From assembly GCF_905115235.1 (NCBI RefSeq), contig NC_051852.1:140788027-140852026 (forward strand): 64,000 nucleotides of DNA, given 5' to 3'. Under the pieces are notes generated by a model. It had not been told where the DNA came from. It did not search any database and saw nothing but the letters and a program-made list of their open reading frames with translations. Below, in pieces: positions 1 through 12,689 of the stretch; position 1 is the stretch's first letter, and every line of letters begins with the position of its first letter. The DNA is from Hermetia illucens (lineage: Eukaryota; Arthropoda; Insecta; Diptera; Stratiomyidae). A program made the position numbers and the translations under genes.

Positions 1-890
1 ACACGGAAAGAACACTAGCTCAGAGCAGTGTCAACTTGATCTTGATATTGAGATAACTCTACGATATTCTCAGACGCGTCACTCAGTAGATCTGCCGCTC
101 GATCAGCAATATGGCTCCTCTACTGTCGTGCGACAACTAAGTGGAACAAGCGCGGTCACAGCTACCCAACAATGAGAGAAGTGGTGGACGCAATACGCAA
201 GCGAACGTAAGCGGCCATCAGATGGTGATTCCTTTCGAGGTCAATGTCAGCGCCTCTCTTATTGCGCACATCCTAAATCTACTGCGGATCGCGAAGTGGT
301 CGATCTGACTGCTCGTGCGGCATCCGTCAATTGAAACCCAACTGACCTTACACTGACCTCTATGCTCGAACAATGTGCCCCCAATGACGAGATGATGGAA
401 GCTACAGAAATCCACGTACTTGCCACCATTACCGTTGAGGTCGCCAAAGCCGTGCTTTCCCACCACACCTTGGTATTCAGATCACCCATCGCGATCAGAA
501 TGTCCATTACCGTTGAGGTCGCCAAAGCCGTGCTTTCCCACCACACCTTGGTATTCAGATCACCCATCGCGATCAGAATGTCACCTTTAAAAAGCTTCCA
601 CTTAACCGCGTTTAGTTGCTCGTAGAAAGCATCCTTCTCCACTACATCAGAAGTCTCCGTTGGTGGATAGCATTGTACAAAGCCCGAAATGTGCCTCACA
701 AAAATCTCAGCTAAGGGACTCGCCTGCTCGTTAATATAAACATAAACATAGACCACCCCCCTCCCCCTGCTGCCACCAGGCAGTTTAATCTGCTCCACGG
801 TAGAATTTAGGTGATAAAATCGCCTTCATCCAAATCATCAACTGGAGCATAGGGGTCAGTCATAGCTTGGGCGTGGAGATTACCAATGCA
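1..890 (-). mobile_element. LINE fragment (family A, endonuclease domain)
   Basis: The minus strand encodes part of an endonuclease/exonuclease/phosphatase (EEP) domain of a non-LTR retrotransposon. Visible motifs include GDLNTKV, a GKHGFGDLN-like stretch, VDFCSFHHLVIGGTLFEH and QIDHFAI, the order seen in RTE/CFDP2-like LINE endonucleases. The motifs fall in more than one frame (open stretches at 259-798 and 218-466), so the copy is broken. It is also cut by the window edge and carries an internal exact 78-bp tandem duplication. The same family recurs near 37-39, 42-44, 48.7 and 51 kb. Clade assignment is by recall of motifs, not by a search. Confidence 0.75.
427..582. repeat. Exact 78-bp tandem duplication
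   Basis: Two adjacent units, 427-504 and 505-582, are identical as read base by base. The unit is 26 codons long and keeps the minus-strand reading frame of the LINE endonuclease, so the peptide DILIAMGDLNTKV and what follows it occurs twice in a row. Complete identity inside an otherwise decayed element implies the duplication is much younger than the insertion, or is an assembly artefact. Confidence 0.95.
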
Positions 891-1720
891 TGACCGTCAT
901 ACGACACGCAATGACTTCTGGTGGTTTGGATTCGACATTCGCCCAAATATTACGGATGAGCATGTCAATATACGCAATCTAAAGCAGCATAAAATTTGAT
1001 GTCATTTAAGTACTTCAAATTCGTCAGCTTTTGTCATTTAGTAGTCACGAAAGGAGGTCCAGTGCCATGAAAAACCCGAGAGAACTCATTAAATCCCCTT
1101 ACAATATACCTCCCCTTAAACGTACAATATAGGCTCTGGAATGTTGGCGCCCTCCGATAAGTGCACTTGCTAGATGGTACACCACTCTTCCTTGGCAACA
1201 GCCCAAAAATTTTATTATTTTCTGATAGGATACGTACAACATGGATTAGTTAGTATGCAGGACGCTGTCAAAAATCTTGGCATCCTGCACCATGTCCTTT
1301 TTTGGGGCGGGGTAGGCAATCATCTTCGCAGAGGTAAGGCGGAGATTCCACCAGCCAGCCAAAGACCTGGAAGCTCTGTGGGAATTCGTTAAGTGATCTA
1401 AGAAAGCACCACTGGATCATCGTGCATGCTGTATTCGAAACACGTCTGGAGGAGCTTTCACCCTGTCGTCGACGTTTCTGCTTGAGTGTGTTTAGAATTT
1501 TAACTACGAGTGAGAGAGCGGAGACGCATAGAGTCTGGGAATACCTGGACTATGCAAAGGGTCTAGAATATTTCCAAAAAGTCTATACACATTCTTTGAA
1601 ATTCGTCCTAAACATCAACGTAGACTTTAGTCTGACGGCGCAGAAAAGCACTTCAGCGGATATTGACACTTTTGTCACATGGTGTTGTTCCCTCTGCCCC
1701 CATTGACGCTTGACCGATAA
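890..1720 (-). mobile_element. Degraded LINE fragment (R2-like 'MDDIKLY' family)
   Basis: DNA at about 970-1090 resembles the reverse-transcriptase part of the element at 54057-54690 (shared tttgatgtcat.taagtac context). DNA at about 1430-1530 resembles the pre-RT part of the fragment at 52440-53150 (cacgtctggag...tttctgctt..gtgt). Order along the minus strand (pre-RT, then RT) is as expected for one decayed element with internal deletion. No intact reading frame remains. Identification depends on the better preserved copies. Confidence 0.4.
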
Positions 1721-3190
1721 CGGCTGAGATTTTACCAGTGCAAGCGTACAACAAGGGGCGATAAAGCGGTATACCTAGTTCCTGCAATAATTTCATAGCA
1801 GAAGCGGATGATGAAAAGGATCAGTCCCCCTTGTGAATCTGTTACCATTGATCGTGACGAAGCAACTGCAGCGCGCGAATAGTAATAGTGACGCCTAGAC
1901 GTCAGACTGCGCCATGATTTCCGTTTCGACGTTACTCTATGCAATACGATGTGCAATACGAATTCAGTTTGAACTCCTACAAGGACATCCCCCGAAATTG
2001 TGTCATTTCCACGTTTAATTGAGCTACAAAACTCGAAAATGCAAAAAGCGAAATTATTTTTCTACCAACCTAATAATTATTTCTTTTTTTGGAAATGCTC
2101 GTTATTATTATTTCCTAATATATTTTCCATCTGTTTTTTTTTTGTACTGTTTTATCATTAATCTTTTTGCACCGAAAAATCATCAAATCCAAATTAAAGC
2201 TTCAAACTTTCAAAAAAAGATATTTTTTTTTAGTATGTGTACTTTGTTCGACCTACGTAACTGTAAAAAATTTAACCAACGAATTAAAAATAATCTCCAA
2301 ATATTCAAGTGGACTATCGTCTTTAAGCGAGCTATTTGTACGTAACTAACTATTAATTATACAATTTCGCAGCATTCTAAATTAATCATCAACTCATTAG
2401 GCTATCTTAAGCCCCTGCTGAAAACAGTCTTTATCTCAACGGTTGAAGGGGTAAACAACCAAGATTGATAACGGTCGGAGTTAACATATAAATCTGATAC
2501 TACTTTTTTTCTCCCAATTTTTTTTCAATGAATTTAATCTAACTAGCCAACTGGTACTATTATTTTTGCTTGCTGGGATTAATGAATGATATTAATTGAT
2601 TTACCACACTTTCTAGTCACGAAGGAGGGTATGGGTATTATTATCAAATGCCGATGTTCGAACTAAAACTAGAGATTTACTGTATGATATTATAAAAATA
2701 TATTTATTCACTTTTTATTTTTTATAAAAGAAAAAAAATTGCTTTTAGGTTCATAAATTATGTTTGGACTAGGTAACCGTTCTCAATTGGAAAATTAAAT
2801 TCTCTCTAGGGGGTAAAATGTTTGGATTGATTGTTAAGGCAGAGACATCGAAATATGACACTAAAGTGGATGGGACAACATAGTGAGTAATTGAGACTGG
2901 TAGATCTATCGGTGCATCAAAACAAAAAGGCTCAAAGAAGATTCCTTTTTTCCAAGTACTAAAGAAAACCCCAGTGGTGTTCTCGGACATATCCAGCTTC
3001 TGACTAAATAAAGGCGATTCCCTTTCTTACTGTTCTAATGAGAGGTAATTCTAATATAATATAATATTTATTAACTCCTTCCTAATTTTAACATCTTCCT
3101 AACTGTAATCTGATGTCAACGAATAACGATCTACGAGGTAGCAATTCAAAAATCAAGATGCTTCAATGAACCTCCACGTAATGGCACTCA
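1720..3190. other. AT-rich intergenic stretch, no gene seen
   Basis: About 1.5 kb of AT-rich sequence with long T and A runs (for example near 2060-2230 and 2690-2740). The open stretches are short, lysine/asparagine/phenylalanine-rich and match no family I know. No RNA gene, inverted repeat or splice-supported exon was recognised. Confidence 0.6.
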
Positions 3191-3239
3191 AGTTCAGACA
3201 GCATTGCTAGTTAGGGCGGACAGTTGACATAATCGGAAA

Positions 3240-5480
3240 GTATGTATAATACTGTGCAGGGTTCTTAAAAGGGATGAGTGGGACTGTCTTAGAAAACCCG
3301 AAGGTACTTTCACGAGTTCCAGACGGAATTCAGTACAGACCTTCCTGGAAGTACACCACCCGGAAGAATGGGTGAGAGAAGTGGCGGTTCTTGCAACCCC
3401 TTCAACACGCAAGTGCTGCAAGGGGAACGGAACACTGCAAAAGCGGCTGTTACCAGTGAGAGCTGCCATACTGTCCTTTGAACATTTCAAAGCACCTGAC
3501 ATGGATGGCATCTATCCAGCAATGCTAAAGGAGGGTATGGAACACTTAGAGGTAAGAAATATTTTTCGAGGATGTCTTGCTCTGGACTACGTGTCTTCCT
3601 CTTGGCAAAAGGTTAAGGTAGTCTTCATACCGAAACCTGGGAAAGATGACTATTTTAATCCAAAGACTTCTGGCAGATCACCTTGACTTCATTCTTGCTG
3701 AAATTTTTGGAGAGACTGGTGGAGCGGCATATTCGTCGAAACGCACTTAGGTGTTTTAATGAGGTGGATCCACGATATGCTAACGCAGAGATTGCTGTAC
3801 GCTTAGGTGGATGCCGATCGCTATCTGACAGCAGAAACAACGAAAGGCTGCCCCTAAGGAGGAGACTCCACTTCTGTGGAGTATGCTGATCAACTCACTA
3901 CTATGCGAACTGCTAAATCTGCCAATACACGCTCACGTTTATGCTGATGATGTGGCTGTGCTTGCTGTTGATCGGGATCTTGGAACGGTGTGTTGAAATA
4001 TTGAACGTGCCGCTGATTTGATGGACAGTTGGTGCCCCTCATACATGGCTTTTCAGTTAATCCAAACAAAACCACAAACTGGAAGAACTTCGATTCCCTG
4101 AGATGAGGTGTATTACCCTTCAACTCTTCGAAGAAGTGAAATATCTGGGAGTCACTCTAGATAAAAAACTTCTTTGGAACAAACATGTAGAGATAAAGAT
4201 GAAACGAGCTCCGACAGCTTATGGGTTGTGCAGACGAAACTTTGCCTCGACATGGGGACTCAGGCCTCTTGTGGTAATGTGAATATACGTTGCTATCATT
4301 AGGGCAATGTTCGTTCATGCATCCGTAGTGTGGTGAGTTAAGGTAAGACAAAAAAGTGTGTGTCTGGGTATCACTGGTACCATGAGCACGACATCCGGCG
4401 CAGCTCTAAATGCACTACTCAATTTGCAGCACCTGGATATATTTATTCAAAGCACTGCAATGAGAGCAGCTCATAGACTAATTCGATTAGATCTATGGGC
4501 AAACAGCGGATGTGGGAGACACAGAGCATTGGAAGAGTTACTGGGAGTACTGAATCCGGTTCTTACAATGCTTTCCGATTCTCCTGTCCCCATATATCTG
4601 TTTGGTAGAAGATATGAAGTTACCCTGAAGCATGGCTGAACTGGGAATTCCCAGAGGAATGCGTGGCGGGATTTACGGAAGTTTTCTGCACCGATCGCTC
4701 AAAAACAGAAGAAGGTTCTGGAGCCGGAGTCTACATCTCGAATAAAAACGAGAAGTAGGCTTTTTCTTTGGGACAATAGGAAACGGTTTTTCAATCCGAA
4801 GTTTATGCAATCCTAAGGGCGGGAAACTGGGTGATTGACGAACGGTTGAAGGGCAGGCGCATCGTAATCTGCAGTGGTAGCCAGCTGCATTGAGGGTGTT
4901 GAGTAGTCCTTTGATCACTTCGAAAATCGTTCAGGAATGCAGAAGTCGTTTGAACTTTATCTCTAAATTCAATACGGTGGAACTACACTGGGTACCTGGT
5001 CACTGTGGCGTAGAGAGTAATGAAATCGTGGATGATTTAGCGAAAGAGGGGCAAATCTCTCCTATACCGGGACCGGAACTACAAATTGGAGTATCAGTAG
5101 CATTGTCTAAGTCTGTCTTCAAAAACAGGGAATAAGCTTGCCACAATGACAGGTGGCAGAGCTAAATGCTGCTTGACACACCAAACTTTTCCTACTAGAA
5201 CCGAATATGCGTACTGCAAAGTTTATCCTGTCAAAAATCAGGAGGACTTGCAGGAGTATTGGGGGCATTCTGACAGGCCATAATTCACTAGCTGGGCATA
5301 TGTTCATAAAAGGAATTATTCAAAATGATACGTGTCCCTCCTGTAATGAGGACGCGGAATCCACTGAGCATTTTCCATGTGAATGCCCCGCCTAAGCACG
5401 CATCAGGCATAAGATCTTTGGCGCGATGTTCTCCAGTTGCAACGGGTAGCATCACATCCACTAACGGAAATCCTGCGAGA
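3240..5480 (+). mobile_element. LINE with RNase H (LOA/I-like), degenerate
   Basis: Ordered plus-strand remnants of one retrotransposon ORF2. RT entry lies at about 3480-3740 (FKAPDMDG, FIPKPGKDDY, then TSFLLKFLERLVERHIRR in another frame). The thumb region lies at about 4360-4510 (ITGTMSTTSGAALNALL..LDIFIQ). RNase H lies at about 4970-5050 (VELHWVPGHCGVESNEIVDDLAKEG). A C-terminal Cys/His knuckle lies at 5207-5395 (GHNSLAGHMFIKGI...CPSCNEDAESTEHFPCECPA). Frames shift repeatedly, so the copy is dead. The WVPGH RNase H and terminal zinc knuckle place it among RNase-H-bearing LINEs. Confidence 0.85.
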
Positions 5481-7290
5481 CGAAATATTCCGTTAGATAG
5501 GGGTGGCGAGTACAATGGGCCAACACGGCCTGAGTGCTCAGAAGCTGTAGCTTCTCCCACACCCAACCACACACACATGTATAATACATAAGTATATGAT
5601 TTAGGACATTCCTAAAGCCAGACATTAAAGATACTGTCATGGAATTATGGTTAACATCAATACCCAAAGCAATATAACTTAGACTCAAAGTGAGTTATTT
5701 AAGGTAAATGTAGGATCAACTCCTACACTTCGCCTGATGCTGAATTGTGAATCTTTTATATTGCTAAGGACACGCCTTTTCCTTTCAAGTTTTTCTTTAT
5801 CTTCCTTCGCAGCTCGAAAATCCATGCACTCTGCTGCTTAAAACGGAATTATCTAGAAAATCCGCTTTCCTTTTTTGAATAGATCTTACTTCTGCAAAAT
5901 AGCCCCAAGACCGTTTAAAAAAGCTGTTTGAGGGCTGAATGATGATAATCTAAAAAAACAGCTACCTGAATAACAACCAGCGAATACCTTATGGATGTCT
6001 GCAGTTCCTACCCCTCAATAATGAGGATTAACGGTTTCTATCAGATCAGAGGCAACTCATAAAATGTTACCTCACTTCTACCCTGGGAGTGGCGTGACCG
6101 AAAATGGTTGTCAACAGTAGTAATAGACCAATCACGCCTTGGGATTTCATTAGGTGCGATAGAGATAAGATGCGTTGTTAGGTCCGCCCAAAAAATCAAG
6201 TAGGATTTGTATGGGGAACCGGTTGTTTGTGGAGCGGGGCCATACTGTTCGATTAGTATGATTGGTCATAAGAGTGATGTTGCAGAGTGAAGGTTGGTTT
6301 TTTGAAAATTGATTTCTTGTGTTGGTGTTCCAATTTGGTGGGGTATGGAGAAGATTTTGGTGTGAGTTTTATGGGATATGTTTGGAAAAGTGTTTTTGAA
6401 CTGTGGATGGCCCTTAAACAGTTGGCTCTTGGGGTGTGGCTTTTTCTACAATTTGCAATTGATGATTTTATGTAAGGGTGGTGTTGCATTGTGAGAGTTG
6501 TGTCTTGTAAAATTTATACTTTGATGGTAAACCTCTTTATTTGGTTTTTTATGGAGCATCAAAATGGATTTGGAAATATTTTTTGAAAAGAAGTTTGTAT
6601 GGTAGTGGCCCCCTCTAAGCATCGTTGCATAAAGAAAATGGTTTGAAAGAGGGATGTGGATAAGGCAGATTTTCGACCGTGATGGCCGTGGTTGTTTGGT
6701 GCTGGTTGGTTAGATAAGAGGTGTTTGATTGCTGCAATGATGGCTGCCTGCTGCTGATTGGCTGGAGTTATGAGCATGAGATGCTGTGGTGTGGCCGGTC
6801 AGGTTTATTTTGCGTGGAAGATTGTGAGGGGCTGAGTCGATGGAAGAAGCACTATATTGTCGTCCGACTTTCACTTTCGCGAAGCATGCGGTTAGTGAAA
6901 CGGGTGGAATCTTGGTGGAAATTTGCATAGAGGATTAAACATGCGCAGAGCATGTGGATGGTAGAACGGGTAGGATCCAGTGGCGCTAGTGTTGTTAATG
7001 GGACTTTTCCCCCGCCTTAAAATACTCAGTCATTGAACATTTATTTCGACCTGTTATTATTTTCGAACAAATTCACATATTTGGTATACAATCTTTATTA
7101 TCATATTTCTACATTGCAAAACAAAAGTATCTCTACCTGTGAAATATCAATATTCCATTGTCAAGTAAATTAGTGTATAGTGTATGTGCTCCCCTGTTTG
7201 GTGAAGGTATCATAAGCCTTGTAGATCTGTGTGAAAAATCCAAACACGGTAGCAGCTGCTAATAAAATTTTCACCGCACCCGATGAGTAA
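5480..7290. other. Intergenic, no gene; includes a T/G-rich tract
   Basis: No coding region supported. Positions 6240-6960 form a strongly strand-asymmetric tract, rich in T and G and poor in C on the plus strand, with several overlapping open stretches (6287-6475, 6721-6930, and 6253-6489 and 6559-6777 on the minus strand) that have biased composition and no recognisable domain. The flanks (5590-6240 and 6960-7290) look like unique AT-rich DNA. Confidence 0.5.
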
Positions 7291-8700
7291 TTTACGGATC
7301 TGCATTTTGCCATTTGCACAGGAATGCGATCATACGCACCGCAAACATCTCATCCGCTAACGAAAAGACAGGTCTGAGAAAGCCATAGATGCTCCGCTTG
7401 GATATCTCTAGTTGCCAGAGCCAGAGCCCAGCCGAGGACCCCATTTCTATGAAAAGGTTCTCTTGTAGGCATAGAAGGCTATATAGGCCTTCTTGGCGCT
7501 CAGCTCTATGTTCAATTTCCAATTTCGCTTTAGATCCAGGATTACACCCAGATACTTTACATTAGAGGAAAGAACCAATCTTTGTTCATTCAGCCGTGGT
7601 AGGTGGAATTCAAGTATCCTTGCCTTGGTGGTGAATAGCATCAGTTCCGTTTTGGTTGGGTTTATGCCGAGTCCGCATCTTGCGGCCCACACACACCTTT
7701 CGCAACGCACGATCTAGGTGGTCGTTCAGTTTTGCAGAGCGGAACACTTTCATCTTTGCGTTTCTGACCTCGAGCCGCACTTTATAGTCGACCTTTTCCA
7801 GTACCGCCAGGCACTCCTCGTTTATACGGAATAGAAAAGGTTGGCTGTTTGTCCGGGATTCCTCCTCCTTGATAACAACCCAGTCGTCTACAGGAATTCT
7901 GGGGTTTTGAAGGAGCAGGAATTGGACGATCTTGTCCTTATCCATGCGGATCTTCGCCAATCAAATGGGAGCGCAAAGAAGATGCGGAGAAGATGCGAGC
8001 GACCTCCTGGGAATCTCGTCGTAAAGAATGACATTAAGCTTCACGCCCTCCCAGATCAGCGACAATGTTAGCGACGCACGAACCGAAAAAACTCCTAGAT
8101 AATTGGTCCTCGCAAGCTATAATGTGGAACCCACGGACCACCTGAGAGGAATCAAAGCTGGAGATGAATCCCGTGTGTTTGCTTTCAGTGTCCAGGACAT
8201 GCTCAAAGACCACCTCCGACAGCCTGGCCTCAGCACTGGTCCATACCTCCGGCGTCAGTTTGCCGCTAGCAGAATTACCATCCGCGAGCGCTACACGTAA
8301 GTGGCTCCTGGCCCCATCGCTGACGTATTTCGCAGTTCTTGGCCCATTGGCTGACTGTTGCTGCGCACTTTTCTTCAGATGTTGCTTAGCGTCTGAGCTC
8401 TTGCCCACTCTACTCCGCTTGTGATCTTGCTCCACCTCGTCTTGAGATCGATTGTGTTTCAGAGCGAGGGGCTTTGCCTTCTGCTCGCCCTTTTATTTAC
8501 CGAGGTCTTTTTCATTCCGCTGGTCGACAGTACCGGCCTCCTTATTCTTAGCAATCTTGCTGAGAATATACATGGCCTGCCTCTTGAGCAGGACACCAGT
8601 GGACCTTCGCTTTTTAGTCCGTTTTAAAATTGAGTCCATGTCTTGGTCCCACGAGTAGTCCGAGAAGAATGTCCACCCTGGCTGGCCCGACCACCAAAGT
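7290..8700 (-). mobile_element. Internally deleted LOA/I-like LINE (ORF1 joined to RT thumb)
   Basis: Reading the minus strand, 8435-7740 carries an ORF1 resembling the DUF4780-type gag-like domain (IRMDKD...NPRIPVDDWVVIKEEE...FLFRINEECLAVLEK). At about 7730 this passes directly into the palm/thumb part of ORF2 at 7700-7447 (GLGINPTKTELMLF, LSSNVKYLGVILD, KKAYIAFYAYKRTF). The endonuclease and most of the RT are missing, so one deletion of roughly 2-3 kb is inferred. Copies with the same two segments occur at 10880-12660, 16050-18120 and 48957-50960. Confidence 0.8.
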
Positions 8701-10320
8701 AAGGGTCTTATTTGAAACTGAAGGTGCCCAAGGTATTTAGAGTTCGGATACTAAAGACCAAGCTCCCCATTGGCCGCGCAGCCCTCGGCGTATGCTGTTT
8801 CACCTTTGCTTGGGGTCCTATTAGCACCTTCTCCAGGGCAGGGCTGTTGCCTCGGTCCATCCCCTCGCCAGATCTACTTGCCCCTAACACATGACAGTTT
8901 CTAGCGACCACCACGAGGAGGTCGGAATTATGCAAATAAAACCTATAACCTGCAGAATTATGCAAATATAACCTAAAACATTTTCAGACCAAGCCGCCAG
9001 GATGGAGAGAAGACCAATTAGGAGGAAATTGTCGCGCTACTTTTTCTAGTCAATTGGCCCTTGGTTTGGGGCAAAGCATCCCATTTTTCAAATTGAGGGC
9101 ATAATATAATTCACATCCATGTTGTTTTTGCGGTTATATAAAGGAACGAACAACACCTGCAACAAATTTTAGTCACCCCCCTCACCGGATACAGATAAGA
9201 CAACCTTTTATGATGTGGTCCTGTGCTATGCAAAACAGTCAGTTTTGTAAAGTTGGAGATTTTGTCTAAACTAGGTACTTATGAACTAAATAATTGGAAA
9301 AAAATGTTTCCTCAATTGGTCTAATCTGTCATCAAATAGGTGTAGACTCAGGACTCCGGCGACCCTTAAAAAAAATAGTTCTACAACCTTGTCATTGGCG
9401 GCACTTTGATCGAGCAAAGAGCTTCCCACAAGGTCAGATGGGCTTTAACTGATCGACAACGTATGACCAATTAAACCGTTATCAACATATGGATATACTT
9501 AACTATAGAGGTGCTTACATTGGCCTCGAACTAGATTATCACCTCATGATTGCTTGCCTTCACTTGCGTGTTGAGACCGTGATTACTAGTTATGACACGA
9601 AACACTTTCATGATCCACGGACTATTTTTCTGACCGGACGACAGATGTTATGAAAAGTCCCCCATTAAATATTGATGTTCATTGGGGCACCAAAAGTGAC
9701 TAATTTACTCACGCTGGCTCAGTTATCTGCCACATTATAAAGAGGCGTCATAAGACCTGACCGACTGCAGAAATATGAAAGTGGATCGTCAAACGTAAAA
9801 ACCTGAACTTGAACTTCGACACCGTGACAAATCCTGGTAAGTGGAGCAAAAAATCGACCAAGTAAAATTTACAACTCTTGGCGATATATAAACGTCAACC
9901 TAGAAACTGGACTTTAGTATGTAAAATTGTATTACTGAATCATATTGAATAAGTATTCCTCATCTGTGGGCGCAAAGGACTTCATTCCTGTATCAGTAAT
10001 AGCATATATTCCTAAATACTGGGAATATAAATCGTGCATGTTTGATATTCACTCAATTGATGGATAAGGAGATCGTATTTTTTCCTCAACCAGGCGAACC
10101 CACCTGCACGGACATAATCGCTGATCGTTCTAGTTTCTTTTCTGTTTAAAGAATTGGAAAAGCTGATAAAGTATTTCATTAAAGGTGCATGTATTACCAC
10201 TTCTGCACCAAAAAGGGCAAATCCACCCAGATAGCGCTTTAAAAGCAAAAGCAAAAACTGAGGAAGTAACAAATGCGAAGGAACACGTCTTGAAGATCCT
10301 GTGGGTTTAAGGTGCCTAGG
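8700..10320. other. Intergenic, no gene seen
   Basis: About 1.6 kb of mostly AT-rich DNA. 8700-8980 may still belong to the 5' end of the neighbouring LINE. A phrase near 9310-9370 (gtctaatctgtcatcaaataggtg...gactccgg) resembles the repeat arms at 20.2-20.7 and 63.3 kb. No splice-supported exon or RNA gene was recognised. Confidence 0.5.
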
Positions 10321-10800
10321 ATTATTTCCACGGTCCTCTTTAGACACGGATTGATTTGGAGGCCAGAATCAGAGCCCGAGCATGACTAGCATCGCGGTAT
10401 TGGTATATACTAAATGCAGGCTCAGAATACATACCAGTAGATACGAGACCTATCTTAAAACGTCTGTCCCAACTAACGGGTATGGTGGCCGAATGGTACA
10501 GTGAAATTTCGTTTTTGAGTGCACAAGGAGCTCTGCCCACGATATGAGCACAACCACCATGAAACTCACACAAGGATGCCAACAATAACCGGGCGGAAAG
10601 CATATCCTCCAGGAATTCTCGTGGAACATATGTGCTCAAACAGCCATCTCGGTTCTCATGTTTCCAGATAACATACGAGTCGCGGTGGCGGATAGCAATT
10701 CCGCTAACGGCAAACTAGCGCCGTAGTTGTAGACCTGTGTTGAACTCTAGGAACACACAGGATTCATCCCCTGCTTCGAATCCTCTCAGGTAGTACGTGA
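10320..10800 (-). repeat. 'GTGGC' 5'-module repeat, copy 1
   Basis: The reverse complement of 10340-10380 (gctcgggctctgattctggc then atcaatcc.tgtc) matches the stretches at 44655-44705 and 45505-45560, and the match continues with decay to about 10800. This is one of five copies of a GC-richer dispersed module, of which the tandem pair at 44140-45580 is the most complete. It is probably the 5' non-coding part of a LINE. Confidence 0.6.
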
Positions 10801-10879
10801 GTTCCACGGTATAGTGTGCAAGGAACAATTCTTCAGGGATTTTCTCGGTTCGTTGCTAACTTACTAAGATCTGCGATGC

Positions 10880-12660
10880 CAAGGAGAATGTAAAGCTCAA
10901 AGTTATCCCATACGGCGAGATCCCCAGAAGTCCGGTCACTCGAATCTGGTTGCCGAAGATCCGCATGGATAAGGACGAGCTCGACCAATTCCTAAGCTTT
11001 CAAAACTATAGTATTCCCACCGACGAATGCGTGGTCACTAAGGAGGATGACCCCAGACGCACAGTAAACCTTTCCTGTTCCGTATAAACGGAGAGTCTCT
11101 GGAGACACTGGAAAAGACAGATTGCAACGTGCGGTTTAGACTTAGAAACGCAAAGGTGAAAGTGTCCCTCTTTGCGAAACCGCACAACGAGTCGTTGCAG
11201 GAGATAAAGATCGACGGTCCGCCAGGGACTGACGAACTGCTTATGCAAACAGATCATGCTAAGGGTAACACAGATAAATCAACAGCAAGTACGCCCCAGC
11301 TAATCTGTTGATCATCCTATTAGAGGAACTCATCGACGTCGCATTAATACAGAAGTCCTGGATTAGAGGCGGCCGAACCATCAAAGTGCTCCAAAGAAAA
11401 TATTTTAATTTATTCCATAGCAGACCTAGAGCATGTTTCGTCGATTAGAAGTTCACTGCAGTCTGATGTGGGAGGTAGCCACTTGACCAGAGCTGTGGCG
11501 TCATCTGTCTGATGCTCCTGCCTATTAGACAGGATCGCGGTAAAAGTGGTGGCTTTTTCCGACGACTTGGTGACACTAGCATCAGGGATGTTTCCCTCCG
11601 TTATTGGTTAAATTATGGAAGGAACGTCGAAAAAAGTGTGCCTGTGTGATGTAAGATAGAAATTCGGCATAAATCCAACCAAAACGGAACTGATGCTATT
11701 CACCATAAAGACAAGGGTGCTTGAATTCCACCTCCGGCAGCTAAATAAACAAAGATGTGTTCTTTCCTCCAATGTGAAGTATCTGGGTGTAATCCTGCAT
11801 CCAAAGCTAAATTGGAGATTGAACACAGAACTGAATGTTAAGGAAGCCTATATAGTCTTTTATGCCTGTAAGATGACCTTTGCAAGGAAATGGGATCTCG
11901 GGCCGAGGATGGTTCTTTGGATGTACACAGTCATGGTTCGAGCCATCCTAATGCACAGTTCTATTGTTTGGTGGCAGACGCTGAGCAAATAGGGCAATAA
12001 AATCAAGCTCAATAAGATTCAAAGAACCACGTGTGCAGGTACTACCGGGACTCTGCGTTCCTACCCTGTAGATACTCTCAGTGTTCTTCTGCACCTCCTC
12101 CATCTAGACCTCTACATTAAATACATTGTAGCGGGGAGAGGTGTGTGTCAAAATGCGCAAGGCAACAGTAACATCCTAAATAAAGTACCTCAGAAACACT
12201 GGGCATTCATCCTAGATCACTTTACGAAAAACATCGCAATGGATTTTTCAACCAGGGCAGAGTGGAAGACCGACGGGTGTTGCAAGGCTACGACACAGTA
12301 TACTTCGCCGACGGATCAAAGGTAGTCTATGGAGACGATGCACGAGCTTTGGTCAGACGGGGCTCTGCTCTTAGCAGTCCTTCAGTAGGCACAATTTGTG
12401 TACTTCAGGCGACTGTTAACGATGGAATCTACCCGCACTACTTAAGAGTCGCGGACTTCAGATGGCCAAGGCTCACCATCCCCGCCAAATAAAAGAGAAT
12501 TCGACCCGCCTATAATAAAACCTGGTCGCGAGAGCTCTTGTCCCAGACGCGTGTAAATGCATACAAGGCACTTCCTTTGAGATTGTCCAGCTCTAGCTAG
12601 AGCCAAGCTACAGGCACTAGGTAAACCATTCTTAAAGACCTCAGCGAGATATCTAGCAGG
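10880..12660 (+). mobile_element. LOA/I-like LINE, several internal deletions
   Basis: Plus-strand remnants in element order. ORF1 lies at about 10950-11190 (IRMDKDELDQFLSFQNYSIP, then LRNAKVKVSLFAKP). The start of the endonuclease lies at about 11330-11400 (VALIQKSWIRGG). RT palm/thumb lies at 11660-11990 (NQNGTDAI/MLFTIKTRVLEFHL, LSSNVKYLGVILHPKLNWRLN, FYACKMTFARKWDLGPR). A thumb tail lies at about 12030-12130 (GTLRSYPVDTLSVLLHLLHLDLYIKYIV). An RNase H piece lies at about 12290-12480. The core RT is absent. Frame changes are frequent. Confidence 0.8.
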
Positions 12661-12689
12661 AGGGGGGACTGCTTTCCTTCGTGAATGCT

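Noticed and set aside
2019-2349. Open frames rich in Lys, Asn, Phe and Tyr
   Set aside because: AT-rich low complexity, two overlapping frames, no domain or splice context.
2769-2990. Minus-strand 73-codon frame
   Set aside because: No recognisable family, no splice support; likely chance.
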